From Marinomonas spartinae (GTDB lineage Bacteria > Pseudomonadota > Gammaproteobacteria > Pseudomonadales > Marinomonadaceae), in assembly GCF_900089775.1 (NCBI RefSeq), contig NZ_FLOB01000002.1, positions 124,001-188,000 on the forward strand: 64,000 bases of DNA, in the 5' to 3' direction. Positions 1 through 8,388 of the stretch are shown here, in pieces. Position 1 is the stretch's first letter; every line of letters starts with the position of its first letter. A program made the translations under genes and the position numbers. The notes under the pieces were generated by a model. It did no database searches. It saw only the letters and a program-made list of their open reading frames with translations, and was not told the origin of the DNA.

Positions 1-134
1 TTGGGACCATAGGAAGACAAACGTTGCTGTGCTTCCTGCTGAGTCAATCCTTGATCAGGATCCACATTCAGCTCGCTAAGAACCTCTTCTATAGGCAGTT
101 TGGTGAAGTCTTTGGAGGCAGGTGTCTCTGTCAT
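1..134 (-). CDS. P-type cation-transporting ATPase, N-terminal fragment
   Basis: Only the first 44 codons lie in the window; the gene runs off the left edge. The readable start MTETPASKDFTKLP is followed by a stretch of the form LTQQEAQQRLSSYGPN. That stretch is the hallmark of the Cation_ATPase_N domain that opens Ca2+- and H+-transporting P-type ATPases (the 'GLS..EA..RL..YG.N' pattern). The protein would use ATP to pump a cation across the inner membrane. The absence of a long N-terminal metal-binding segment fits PMA1-like proton or calcium pumps better than heavy-metal pumps, but the substrate cannot be decided from this fragment. The ATG is the only start near the domain boundary. Confidence 0.75.
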   Translation of the reverse strand, partial: MTETPASKDFTKLPIEEVLSELNVDPDQGLTQQEAQQRLSSYGP

Positions 135-224
135 GGCAAATACACCTCGGCTTTTTGATTCGTACCACTTTCCGATGCACAACTTTTCATCTTATCTATC
201 CTTATGGGCTGAATTCAATTTTTT

Positions 225-254
225 GAGACTTTTGCACGATCGTGCAAAGGTCTC
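225..254. repeat. 30-bp palindrome with GAGACYTTTGCACG arms
   Basis: GAGACTTTTGCACG is followed, around a central ATCG..., by the reverse complement of GAGACCTTTGCACG. The arms match at 13 of 14 positions, and the exception would be a G-U pair in RNA. The same arm recurs about 320 bases to the right in a longer element, so this is one member of a small repeat family. It could be a REP-like palindrome, or two joined ends of a mobile element. Direct sequence observation; the origin is inference. Confidence 0.55.
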
Positions 255-536
255 TTCTTAAGACAATGATGAATTGGACAGCTACTAAAATTTATGCGCT
301 AAAGTTAGTAACCTAAGAAATCCAACGACTTGGTATTAAGAGCGTCCGTTCAATACCTATCATCAGTATCCTCGATTAAAATAGTACTCAGATCAGAAGG
401 AATAAAATTGACCGACATCAATCATTACAAATTGTTATAGGGAAGAAGTAAGCATACAAAAAGGATAAAAACAGGCACGCATACAGCGGCCCTTAACCGC
501 ATACAAAAACTTTATGGCATAGAGAGTAGAGCCGTA

Positions 537-602
537 CAATGTGAGACTTTTGCCACGTCTTGGCGTCGCTCGTGACATGGTGCAAAGGTCTCAATGTGAG
601 AC
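537..602. repeat. Composite palindromic element flanked by direct repeats
   Basis: The arm GAGACTTTTGCCACGTC (from 543) pairs imperfectly with GACATGGTGCAAAGGTCTC (ending 592). This is related to the palindrome at 225-254 but has a longer central segment. The 11-mer CAATGTGAGAC occurs directly repeated at 537-547 and 592-602, bracketing the element. A MITE-like or REP-like identity is an inference; no transposase is nearby. Confidence 0.45.
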
Positions 603-620
603 ATGGAGCACTAAGTTAGC

Positions 621-1748
621 CTAGGTGGAAGTGACGGACGTTTCCCCTTTATCGTTTATTGTTGCTGTCCACCATATCTGAAGTTTGGCTGGGTCATTAA
701 TCGAGAATATCTGCCCAAACTCGGGTGTGGTTAAGTCCACATCCTGTTGTTTTGCGGCGGCAACGACACGGTCAAAAGGGTCATGCCAAGTGTGAAACGC
801 CAGATCGAAGGTGCCATTATGAATCGGCATCATCACCTTTCCTTTAAGGTCGATATGTGCCTGAACACTCTCTTCTGGTTTCATGTGAATAGTGGCCCAG
901 TCTTTGTCGTAGGCGCCCGTTTCTATCATAGTGAGATCGAATGGGCCATAGGTCTCCCCGATTTCTTTAAAACCTGAAAAGTAGCCTGAATCCCCGCTGA
1001 AATAGAGGTTGTGTTGTGGGGTTTTTATGACCCAAGACCCCCATAACGTGCTGTTACTATCGCCGATACCGCGACCAGAAAAATGCTGGCAGGGAGTAAA
1101 GGCAATCATACCTTGGCTGGTTGGTTCTTCTTGCCACCAGTCGAAGGTTTTGATTTTACTGGTCGGGACGCCCCATTTTTCTAAATCCCCATCTACCCCG
1201 ATTGGCACAAAGAACTGCTCTGTTTTCCCTGCTAGCAGCTTGATACTGGCTTTGTCTAAATGATCATAATGATTATGGGAGATGAGTACTTTATCCAGTT
1301 TAGGCAATTCAGCTAAAGAGAGTGGAGGGGTATGAAAGCGCTCTGGGCCAATAAACTGAAAAGGGGAGGCTCGCTCAGAAAAGACGGGGTCTAATAGCCA
1401 ATATTCACCATACACCTTGAGCAAAATCGATGAGTGACCGAGTTTGACGATATGTATGGTGTTGTCACTGAGGCTAGTTAAATGCTGTTGGCGAAGTGGC
1501 CGAACAGGAATTTTGATATCGGGTTTAGTATCCACTTTTTTCTCTGTGAAAAAGCGAATCCACAAGCGAGCGGCGTCCAATAAAGATCGAGGCGTGGATG
1601 GGGCGTGATTGCGAAAACGTCCCTGCTGGTAAGGAGCAGCCGTGTTCGCGTTTTGCAGTTTGACCTTGGCAACAAGGGTCATATTGACCACGTACACTAA
1701 AATAGCTAACAGTATGAGTAAGGAGAAAAGCAGTTTTAGTAGCAACAT
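621..1748 (-). CDS. Membrane-anchored MBL-fold metallohydrolase (NAPE-PLD/UlaG-like, COG2220)
   Basis: This 375-residue protein has one N-terminal hydrophobic span (residues about 3-22) that looks like an uncleaved anchor or signal peptide. A metallo-beta-lactamase fold follows. The metal-binding signature SHNHYDHLD sits at residues 157-165 (H158, H160, D162, H163). Further likely ligands are the Asp in YFSGDSGYF and the His in PIHNGTF. The arrangement matches the COG2220 family, which includes bacterial relatives of N-acyl-phosphatidylethanolamine phospholipase D and UlaG lactonase, so a periplasm-facing phosphodiesterase or lipase role is possible but unproven. The ATG start has AGGG five bases upstream. 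It stands alone, divergent from the following GNAT gene. Confidence 0.8.
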   Translation of the reverse strand: MLLLKLLFSLLILLAILVYVVNMTLVAKVKLQNANTAAPYQQGRFRNHAPSTPRSLLDAARLWIRFFTEKKVDTKPDIKIPVRPLRQQHLTSLSDNTIHIVKLGHSSILLKVYGEYWLLDPVFSERASPFQFIGPERFHTPPLSLAELPKLDKVLISHNHYDHLDKASIKLLAGKTEQFFVPIGVDGDLEKWGVPTSKIKTFDWWQEEPTSQGMIAFTPCQHFSGRGIGDSNSTLWGSWVIKTPQHNLYFSGDSGYFSGFKEIGETYGPFDLTMIETGAYDKDWATIHMKPEESVQAHIDLKGKVMMPIHNGTFDLAFHTWHDPFDRVVAAAKQQDVDLTTPEFGQIFSINDPAKLQIWWTATINDKGETSVTST

Positions 1749-1943
1749 AAAGACCCTGTTTCTTTAAGGAAAGGACATCTAATAATATTTGGATCAATGA
1801 ATAAATTACAATATATGGCTGTTTTTTTGTCCTGGGCTATTCTTTTCTAGGCCTGTCTTTGTTCGTAGTAAGGGGTTATTCATACCTCTTGTGGTAAAAA
1901 TCTTCTATGCTGTTGGCTTGCATGTTGCTATGAGGGGGCTTCA

Positions 1944-2357
1944 ATGACAATTGCATACAAGGTGAATCAGGCTATTACTGCGACTCAGTTTATCGATCTG
2001 TTATCCAAAACAAGCTTAGGTGCTCGTCGTCCTATTAAGGATGTGGCAGCCATTGAGGCTATGCTCAAATATACCAACCTTTTAGTTACGGCTTGGCAAG
2101 GGGGGAAATTGGTGGGAGTGGCGCGATCCATGACGGACTTTACATTCTGTTGTTATTTATCTGATTTGGCGGTGGATGAAGCTGTACAAACGTCTGGTAT
2201 TGGTAAAACGCTGATACGCATGACCAAAGAAGCGTTACAGCCTAAATGCTCACTGATTCTGTTATCGGCGCCTCAGGCTGTTAACTACTACCCTAAAGTC
2301 GGCTTTACTCAGCACAACAGTGCTTGGGTGCTAACGAATATTGAAGACTTAACCTAG
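1944..2357 (+). CDS. GNAT-family N-acetyltransferase
   Basis: A compact 137-residue single-domain GNAT protein. The acetyl-CoA pyrophosphate loop is visible as QTSGIGKTL (residues 82-90), after the beta-strand YLSDLAVDEA. The C-terminal part (LILLSAPQAVNYYPKVGF) is the usual Y..GF segment of small GNAT enzymes. The ATG is preceded by a strong GAGGGGG ribosome site. The acceptor substrate cannot be predicted. It is monocistronic, and ends in a shared convergent terminator with the chemoreceptor gene. Confidence 0.8.
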   Translation: MTIAYKVNQAITATQFIDLLSKTSLGARRPIKDVAAIEAMLKYTNLLVTAWQGGKLVGVARSMTDFTFCCYLSDLAVDEAVQTSGIGKTLIRMTKEALQPKCSLILLSAPQAVNYYPKVGFTQHNSAWVLTNIEDLT

Positions 2358-2390
2358 CCTGGTTGCTAATAAAGAGCTGTTGCCAACAAA

Positions 2391-2424
2391 AAAAGCATCA
2401 TGACAGCCCTGTCACGATGCTTTT
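2391..2424. terminator. Bidirectional intrinsic terminator
   Basis: AAAAGCATC and GATGCTTTT bracket an inner stem TGACAG/CTGTCA, giving a long hairpin with A- and T-tracts at the outer edges. It lies between the convergent GNAT and chemoreceptor genes and can serve both. Confidence 0.75.
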
Positions 2425-2471
2425 AGGATCTATTGCTTCATTTTTTTGCTTAGTCCGTTTAGGGCTGGAGG

Positions 2472-4367
2472 TTAAATCTGAAACTGCCCGACTTCGTGAT
2501 CCACTTGGCTAGCCAAGTGGTTTAAGCGTTTAGACTGATCTTCACCAACCTTACTTTCTTGTGCCAACTGCGAGGCCATTTGACGAATGACTTCACTGTT
2601 TTGGCTAATCTCATTCGTTACAGCGGTTTGTTCTTCTGCTGCGGTGGCAATCTGAGTCGCCATGTCAGAAATACTGATAATGGCACTGGAAATTTCTTTC
2701 AGCGATTCTGTTGCGGCGTCCGCGTCGTGTACACTGGTTTGTACCTTTTTGCTGCTATTTTCCATGGATCCTACGGCTTTCGTGGTTTGCTCTTGCAGCA
2801 GCTCGATCATCTTTTGAATTTCTTCTGTCGATGCATGGGTGCGCTGGGACAGAGTACGTACTTCGTCCGCGACAACGGCAAAGCCACGGCCGTGTTCTCC
2901 TGCACGGGCCGCCTCAATGGCAGCGTTAAGCGCTAATAGGTTGGTTTGCTCGGCAATTCCCGTAATAGTCAAAAGAATGCCGCTGATTTGCTGAGCATGA
3001 TGATCCAAAGCGGCAATTTGTTCCGTCGCGAGATTGACTTCATTGGCCAGTTCGTAAATCGAATGACGACTTTGTTGGACCTGTTGGCTGCCCATTTCAC
3101 CTAATTTAACGGATTCGGTGGCGGCTTTCGCGGTTTGTTCGGCATTGCCAGCAATTTCGTGCGTCGCAGCGGCCATCTCGGTGACTGCAGATGCAACCAT
3201 ATCAATTTCTTGTTGTTGCGTATTGACTCGAGAGGCGCTTTCTGTCGCAGAATGGGCAACGTTTTTCGCTTCCGCCGCCAAGCCATTAGACATGCTTTTG
3301 AGGCGTTCAACCACGCCATGCATATGACTAACAAAGTCATTAAACCCTGTTGCAAGTATACCGATTTCATCCATATGTTTGACTTCGATACGAGCCCGTA
3401 GGTCGCCTTTTCCTTTTGAGATTTCTTGCAAGGCTGTAGAGACACGATTCAAATCACGGAATAATACTTTAAACAACCAATATAAGAAGACGATAAAGGC
3501 GATGATCAAGATTGCAGCAATAATTAATTGACGCGTAATAACATTGTATACATGCTCCATTAGCATTTTTTTGTCCATGCTAAAGACCAGCATCCAATCA
3601 GTATTCGGAATTTTATGAACATAGGTAAAAACAGTTTGGCCATTGAGATCGGCTTCTTCCAGTTTATTTTCAGCATCCATTTTTTCTAAAGACGCTGAGG
3701 TAAAAAAGGGAGCAATGGATGCCGCTTTTTGCATGACATGCTCAGGGTTCGGATCAGCAATAATGTCATTCTTACTAGAGACAATCATGGCTTTACCATC
3801 GCCTGGAATGGTCATAGCTGCGAGCTGTTGGGACAATTGGTTCAGAGTTAGGTTGGCACCAACGATACCAAATAAGGTTCCTTGTTTATAAACTGGCTCA
3901 GCCAGTCGAATAGACAGCTTTTTCGTTGTCGAGCTCATCGTTGGACCATAGGTCGCCGCTTTACCGACGCCCATCGCTTCTTTGTACCAGCTTTTTTGTC
4001 TAGGGTCGTAATCTGGCCGCTTTGCATCTAAAGCTGGGTCTTGGCGATACATTTTACCATCGTTATTACCGTAGTAGACGATGGAGAACCCGCCAGACTC
4101 ATAGGCTTGATGAATAGCCGGATAAGGAGACAAGTCCGGATGGTTTTCAAGTGTATGAGCGAGTGACGCCGTGTTTTTTTTGTGACTGTCTAGCCAGTCA
4201 CTGACACTGTTGCCATAGGCACTGGCCGTGTGACTAATATCCGACAAAAGGGTGTTGTGCATTTGATCAGTTAACGAAGAGGCGGTTTCTGATACAAGAT
4301 ACCCTGCGGTGATGACCAGTGAGAGTATGCTAACACTCAATAGGCGAGTGCGTAGAGAAAGAGTCAT
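2472..4367 (-). CDS. Methyl-accepting chemotaxis protein with dCache sensor
   Basis: A 631-residue transmembrane chemoreceptor. TM1 is at about 7-26, a periplasmic double-Cache domain at about 33-270, TM2 at 281-303, HAMP at about 300-355 and the methyl-accepting signalling domain at about 370-620. The conserved tip reads [20 protein letters not shown] (471-490), which contacts CheA/CheW. The Cache pocket has the DPRQKSWY stretch (121-128) typical of amino-acid-binding dCache domains. The usual acidic residue after the GxVG strand is Asn (N172), so ligand choice may differ. No CheR-binding pentapeptide is seen at the C-terminus. It lies downstream of a carboxylate transporter and amidohydrolase but is separated from them by a hairpin. 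Confidence 0.93.
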   Translation of the reverse strand: MTLSLRTRLLSVSILSLVITAGYLVSETASSLTDQMHNTLLSDISHTASAYGNSVSDWLDSHKKNTASLAHTLENHPDLSPYPAIHQAYESGGFSIVYYGNNDGKMYRQDPALDAKRPDYDPRQKSWYKEAMGVGKAATYGPTMSSTTKKLSIRLAEPVYKQGTLFGIVGANLTLNQLSQQLAAMTIPGDGKAMIVSSKNDIIADPNPEHVMQKAASIAPFFTSASLEKMDAENKLEEADLNGQTVFTYVHKIPNTDWMLVFSMDKKMLMEHVYNVITRQLIIAAILIIAFIVFLYWLFKVLFRDLNRVSTALQEISKGKGDLRARIEVKHMDEIGILATGFNDFVSHMHGVVERLKSMSNGLAAEAKNVAHSATESASRVNTQQQEIDMVASAVTEMAAATHEIAGNAEQTAKAATESVKLGEMGSQQVQQSRHSIYELANEVNLATEQIAALDHHAQQISGILLTITGIAEQTNLLALNAAIEAARAGEHGRGFAVVADEVRTLSQRTHASTEEIQKMIELLQEQTTKAVGSMENSSKKVQTSVHDADAATESLKEISSAIISISDMATQIATAAEEQTAVTNEISQNSEVIRQMASQLAQESKVGEDQSKRLNHLASQVDHEVGQFQI

Positions 4368-4381
4368 TCAAAGCTCCAGAT

Positions 4382-4410
4382 AAAACATGGCGCGGCTAGC
4401 GCCATGTTTT
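4382..4410 (-). terminator. Intrinsic terminator-like hairpin
   Basis: AAAACATGGCGC and GCGCCATGTTTT form a perfect 12-bp stem around the loop GGCTA. On the minus strand it ends in TTTT just after the transporter stop codon, as expected for the end of the amidohydrolase-transporter unit read on that strand. Confidence 0.7.
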
Positions 4411-4419
4411 GTTGATAAA

Positions 4420-5721
4420 TTAAATTGCGAAAGTGATGACAAGGTTATAGGTAAGGGCCGCAATAAAGCCAATTGGCGCCGCACGGAATAATAGTTGCGG
4501 GAAGAGCTTGCTGCGGCTTTTCTCATTGGGACAGGCTCCTAGAATAAGGCTGCCACCTGAAGAAAAAGGCGAAATAGCGGTTGCTTGAGCGCCTACAATG
4601 ATACAAATAAACAGCATCATAGGATCAATAGATAAGCTTTGCGCAATGGATGGCACAATGGGGAATAAAGCTGGCGTAACCACCCCTAGTGTGCTGGCAA
4701 ATAGTGACATAAACGCGGCCACCACACCAAAGGCAACGGGCACTAAATAAGACGGTATAGATGTACCAATCCAAGAGGCTAACAAGTTGATGGTGCCTGC
4801 TTTGATGGCCACAGAAATCAACATGCCTACACCGCAAATCATAATGAGAGTGCCCCAAGGAAGCGAGGCAATCGCTTTACGCTCGTCACCAAGTTTTAAT
4901 AACAGTGCAATCACCGAAAACAAGCTGGCAATTAGACCAATGTTCATTTTTGAGTTGATAAAAGCAATAGTGTCATTATGTGGTGCAATAAGATGAGCAA
5001 TTGGCGCAAGCAATACTAAAGCCATCATAATGATTGTTAGCCACAAAGTGGTTTTTTGCTCTCTGGTAAAGGGCGTTGGCACTTCTATATTGAAGGCACT
5101 ATGTTGCATGTTGTGACGATGCTTAGTAAAGAAAATAAGTGATGTAATAACCAGAACTGGAATAATGGCGGTGCTAATAAAAATACCAATAGAGTTGATA
5201 AAGGCTTGTTCTGTACTAATGCCCACATTCATCATAATCCCTTGGAAAATGATCCCGCTTTGACTCGACATAAAGTTAGCACCCGCTAAGGCTCCGTAGC
5301 TTACGGACATGGCTCCGATAATCATGCTCATGCCAGTGCGTTGGCAAAGTAATAGCGTAATAGGTGCCATAAAAGCCAATACAGTGTAATAGCCAGCTCC
5401 TAATCCAGAGATGAGAGTCGAAGTCGCGAAGATGGCGTATGGCAACAAGTGGGGGACATTACGGCAACGATACATCAAATGCTCCGCCAACTTTTCTAGT
5501 GTGCCGTTGATGGTGGCAAAACTGTAGAAGAGTGATACAGAGAAGATGATAAAGAAAATTTTTAAGGGCCACATTTTGATAATGGCTGTTGGTGATAACC
5601 CCATGCCAAAACAACCAATCAAATAAGCAAAAGCAATTGCGAAAAGACCAATATTAATTCGAGTTTTATATCCAAGTATGATGGCAAGCACGATGCTACC
5701 AACTACTAATAAGCTTATCAT
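4420..5721 (-). CDS. SLC13/MatC-like dicarboxylate carrier
   Basis: A 433-residue integral membrane protein with about 11-12 hydrophobic spans from the first residues (ISLLVVGSIVLAIILGYKT) to the C-terminus. The N-terminal segment, with the pattern 'NIGLFAIAFAYLIG', resembles the MatC N-terminal family of malonate/dicarboxylate carriers in the ion transporter superfamily. Conserved small-residue loops such as GLGAGYYTVLAFMAP and QATAISPFSSGGSL are like those lining the substrate site of these carriers. It is encoded just downstream of a TIM-barrel amidohydrolase, divergent from a GntR regulator, so its substrate is probably an organic acid or lactone product handled by that enzyme. The exact ligand is unknown. 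Confidence 0.75.
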   Translation of the reverse strand: MISLLVVGSIVLAIILGYKTRINIGLFAIAFAYLIGCFGMGLSPTAIIKMWPLKIFFIIFSVSLFYSFATINGTLEKLAEHLMYRCRNVPHLLPYAIFATSTLISGLGAGYYTVLAFMAPITLLLCQRTGMSMIIGAMSVSYGALAGANFMSSQSGIIFQGIMMNVGISTEQAFINSIGIFISTAIIPVLVITSLIFFTKHRHNMQHSAFNIEVPTPFTREQKTTLWLTIIMMALVLLAPIAHLIAPHNDTIAFINSKMNIGLIASLFSVIALLLKLGDERKAIASLPWGTLIMICGVGMLISVAIKAGTINLLASWIGTSIPSYLVPVAFGVVAAFMSLFASTLGVVTPALFPIVPSIAQSLSIDPMMLFICIIVGAQATAISPFSSGGSLILGACPNEKSRSKLFPQLLFRAAPIGFIAALTYNLVITFAI

Positions 5722-5753
5722 TGTTATAGTTCCTAACTTTTACTATCGAATGT

Positions 5754-6572
5754 TTAAAACTTAAAACAGCGTGTCGGGTTCTCTATGAGGACTTTTCGAC
5801 GTTCGTCTGGATCACTTAGCAGTGCATTAACGATATCGACTTGATCACTGTACTGAGTGCGAGTTTCAAACTGTGTATGTGGCCAGTCACTACCCCACAA
5901 AAAGCGCTCTGAATGACCATAGGCTTTTCGCAATAGGCTTAACATCTCCTTGGCTTGCTCAAGAGTGGCATTTGCCCGATAGGTGGCAGACAGTTTCATC
6001 CAAATAGGTGCGTGCTCTAACAACTGCAAGAACGCAAGATGATTTGGGTTATCAACATGAATACCATGGGTTGGGCGCGCGAAGTGGTCTATGACGACGT
6101 CCACACCTGAGTCAAGGATAATAGGTAAAACCTGATGAAGATCATCAATTTCACGCTGTATCTCGACTTGCCAGCCTTTCTTTTCCAATTTACCAAACAG
6201 GGCTCGCCACACGGGGGTGGTGTACTCTGCTAGTGTTTTCTTTATTAGGTTTAGTCGGATACCGACCACACCTGCATCTGCTAATTCATCTAATTCGCTA
6301 TCGCTTATGCTGGGCTCAACAACAGCGATACCTCTTAATTTCTCTGAGTTTGCTTTTAGCGCTTCGACCATGAAATGATTATCTGAGCCCAAAAAGCTTG
6401 GCTGAATCAACACGCCGTGTGAAAAGTGATGACGCTCAAAAAGTTCGATAAATTCAGTATCCAGTGCATTGTACTCTGGAGCGTAGCGACGGTTTTGCGT
6501 TAACGGTAGGTCGCTACGAAAAATATGTGCATGGGTGTCTATACCGGTAATGGGCAAAGAAGAATAGCTCAT
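5754..6572 (-). CDS. TIM-barrel amidohydrolase (Amidohydro_2, LigI-like)
   Basis: A 272-residue metal-dependent hydrolase of the PF04909 family. The N-terminal HxH pair is in DTHAHIF (H14, H16). Further active-site positions are H163 in VVIDHFARP and D229 in LWGSDWPHTQFE. This set matches sugar-lactone and 2-pyrone-4,6-dicarboxylate lactonases (LigI group), in which bound metal is sometimes dispensable. It is the first gene of a two-gene unit with the MatC-like carrier, 32 bases apart. It faces a GntR regulator across a promoter region with two operator-like palindromes, so substrate-induced expression is likely. The natural lactone or carboxylate is not known. Confidence 0.82.
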   Translation of the reverse strand: MSYSSLPITGIDTHAHIFRSDLPLTQNRRYAPEYNALDTEFIELFERHHFSHGVLIQPSFLGSDNHFMVEALKANSEKLRGIAVVEPSISDSELDELADAGVVGIRLNLIKKTLAEYTTPVWRALFGKLEKKGWQVEIQREIDDLHQVLPIILDSGVDVVIDHFARPTHGIHVDNPNHLAFLQLLEHAPIWMKLSATYRANATLEQAKEMLSLLRKAYGHSERFLWGSDWPHTQFETRTQYSDQVDIVNALLSDPDERRKVLIENPTRCFKF

Positions 6573-6624
6573 AAAAAAGGCTCATTTGGTAAAAATAACG
6601 TATGCTATGTCGGTTTTTTATAAA

Positions 6625-6639
6625 CATATATATGAATTA
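6625..6639. promoter_or_regulatory. Putative GntR operator, copy 1
   Basis: CATATATATGAATTA is identical over 15 bases to part of the perfect palindrome 55 bases to the right. Two copies of the same AT-rich site in the divergent promoter region suggest cooperative binding of the adjacent GntR repressor. This assignment is inferred from position and repetition. Confidence 0.55.
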
Positions 6640-6676
6640 AGCCGTGACTATAGGTCTGAGTCTTGATCAAGTCAAT

Positions 6677-6692
6677 ATTCATATATATGAAT
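6677..6692. promoter_or_regulatory. Putative GntR operator, copy 2 (perfect palindrome)
   Basis: ATTCATATATATGAAT is a perfect 16-bp palindrome between the divergent amidohydrolase and GntR genes. Together with the left copy it is the best candidate for the regulator's binding site. Confidence 0.6.
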
Positions 6693-6809
6693 TAGGTGAT
6701 TTATTGTTCAGTGAAAAGCAAAAAGCTGAGTGTTTTAGACAATATTTAGTCATAGACGCCTATCTGCTCTAAGACTAAAATATACAGATTCAAGGTCGTG
6801 GATACTGTT

Positions 6810-7541
6810 ATGGCATTTATAAAGCGTGATGAGCGACTACCGCTCTACCGACAAGTTCGTGAAGAAATTCTTGAGAAAATCAGTCAAGGAGCGTGGTTGC
6901 CTGATAGCGCAATTCCAACAGAAGCTGAGTTAACTAAACAATATGGTGTTGCCATTGGTACCATCCGTAAAGCGGTGGATACCTTAGTGAACGATGGGCT
7001 GCTCTATCGAAGTCAAGGCAGGGGGACTTTTGTACGACGCCCTGATTTCAATACCTCTTTATTTCGATTTTTTCGCCAGCAACCTGCCGATGGTAGCTTT
7101 ATTGTTCCTGAAAGCCTTATCCTGTTAAAAGCATTACAGATGCCGCCTGAAGAGGCTAGCATTGCTCTGAACTTACAAGCGAATCAATTAGCGATACATT
7201 TGAAGCGACTGCGATTTCTAAAAGGCGTGGTTGTATTAACAGAGGATATTTGGCTGCCTGAAATGTTGTTTGCCAATTTAGTGGATATTGATAGTAATGA
7301 GATTGGTAGCCTGCTTTATCCCTTTTATGAAAAGCACTGTGGTTTACTAGTCGCATCGGCAACGGAAACTTTGACCATAGAATGTGCGGATGCCGATACC
7401 GCAAGTGCTTTAAAAATAGACACAGGTTATCCTGTTGCGGTGATCGAACGTCTTGCTTTAGGGTTCGATAAAACCCCCATCGAATATCGTGTGTCGCGAG
7501 GTTCTGCCGACACGTTTCGTTATCAGGTTGAGATTAATTAA
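6810..7541 (+). CDS. GntR/HutC-family repressor with UTRA domain
   Basis: A 243-residue transcription factor from this ATG. The N-terminal winged helix contains PLYRQVREEILEKI and PTEAELTKQYGVAIGTIRKA, ending in the wing GRGTFV, typical of the GntR family. The C-terminal half (from about 90) has the UTRA ligand-binding pattern, with LKRLRF and a terminal IEYRVSRGSADTF. The family usually releases DNA on binding a pathway metabolite. A GTG four codons upstream could also start it, but the ATG has better spacing from TGGA. It is transcribed away from the amidohydrolase-carrier pair and very probably controls them and itself. Confidence 0.88.
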   Translation: MAFIKRDERLPLYRQVREEILEKISQGAWLPDSAIPTEAELTKQYGVAIGTIRKAVDTLVNDGLLYRSQGRGTFVRRPDFNTSLFRFFRQQPADGSFIVPESLILLKALQMPPEEASIALNLQANQLAIHLKRLRFLKGVVVLTEDIWLPEMLFANLVDIDSNEIGSLLYPFYEKHCGLLVASATETLTIECADADTASALKIDTGYPVAVIERLALGFDKTPIEYRVSRGSADTFRYQVEIN

Positions 7542-7593
7542 TGCGCATGACAAAACGAAAGATAAACGGAATATAAACGTTCGAACGTCTTAA

Positions 7594-7679
7594 ACCCCTC
7601 CCTAACCCTCCCCTTAAATAAGGGAACTGGATATACCGCAGTAAAACACATCCCCTTACTAAGGGGGATGTGAGGGGGT
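7594..7679. repeat. Intergenic palindromic repeat (CCCTCC...GGAGGGG type)
   Basis: The left arm, beginning ACCCCTCCCTAACCCTCCCC, and the right arm, TAAGGGGGATGTGAGGGGGT, are roughly inverted copies. Each also contains a small hairpin (CCCCTTAAATAAGGG and TCCCCTTACTAAGGGGGA). This C-rich/G-rich inverted format resembles short dispersed palindromic repeats seen between genes in many proteobacteria. Only one copy is in this window. Orientation and mobility are unknown. Confidence 0.5.
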
Positions 7680-7732
7680 ATAAGGCTTCAATGCACTTAT
7701 TTTTCTTAATGGTAGTGAAAAGAGTCTAGTGG

Positions 7733-8263
7733 CTAAACAAGTTCACCACGTGCTGGATAATGGTTGCTAACGGCGAATTCAATTGCGCCAAGTACTTCTT
7801 TAAAGCGCGGGCGAGCAAAAGGCATGGTGCTAATGTTGCTCCAATAGAGAGTGTGATCAGGTCGAACTAAGAACAAGCCTGGTTCAGTGAACTCACTAGG
7901 CTCTTCAATACCAATGCTGGTGACGCCTCGTCCAGCACTTCTGTGTAATCCCCAAGCTTGAGACTGTTCAGCGCTAAGGCCGTAACCCATCATTAGGTTT
8001 TCAATCTCCCATTCCCTTGATGCCTGTGCTGCTCTTTCTTCCGTATCGGAACTCAGTACGAGAATATCCACCCCCTTCGCGCTAAAGTCATCCGCTAGGC
8101 GACTTAACTCTCTCAGATAATTTTTACAAATAGGGCAATGCAAGCCACGATAAACAACCACCATGATGAAGTTTTCTGGTGCTTGTTGCGCAAGCGACCA
8201 AGGCCCCTTTAGAGTATTAATAGTGAGATCTGGGGTTGCTGTTCTTGGTTTTAGGATGACCAT
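7733..8263 (-). CDS. Peroxiredoxin-like (AhpC/TSA-fold) protein
   Basis: A 176-residue thioredoxin-fold protein of the AhpC/TSA-like group. The segment VVVYRGLHCPICKNYL (35-50) places a CxxC pair (C43, C46) where peroxiredoxins carry TxxC. The early strand and 'FVRPD..LYWSN' C-terminal half fit the 'peroxiredoxin-like family protein' class. The CPIC motif suggests a thiol-disulfide exchange or peroxide-reducing role in the cytoplasm; there is no signal peptide. The gene is divergent from an AraC regulator whose promoter it shares, so that regulator probably controls it. Confidence 0.8.
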   Translation of the reverse strand: MVILKPRTATPDLTINTLKGPWSLAQQAPENFIMVVVYRGLHCPICKNYLRELSRLADDFSAKGVDILVLSSDTEERAAQASREWEIENLMMGYGLSAEQSQAWGLHRSAGRGVTSIGIEEPSEFTEPGLFLVRPDHTLYWSNISTMPFARPRFKEVLGAIEFAVSNHYPARGELV

Positions 8264-8388
8264 TTCGCTTACCTCATAATTTGATATTGGTTTTGATGAG
8301 GATAGTCTATGATGAAATATGATACGATTGATGATTAATTGTGTTTTAAATATTGCAGATCGTACTTTATCTTAAGAGGGAAATCATC

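Larger units (their letters stand above)
135..620. other. Intergenic region with two palindromic repeats
   Basis: About 490 bases lie between the ATPase start and the end of the MBL-fold hydrolase gene. I see no convincing coding frame. The only structure I recognise is the pair of related palindromic elements listed separately, which share the arm GAGAC(C/T)TTTGC. The promoter of the ATPase gene should lie in the left 100 bases but I cannot assign its boxes. Confidence 0.5.

Noticed and set aside
7594..7679. CRISPR-like repeat
   Set aside because: Only one pair of inverted arms, no regularly spaced direct repeats and no cas genes.
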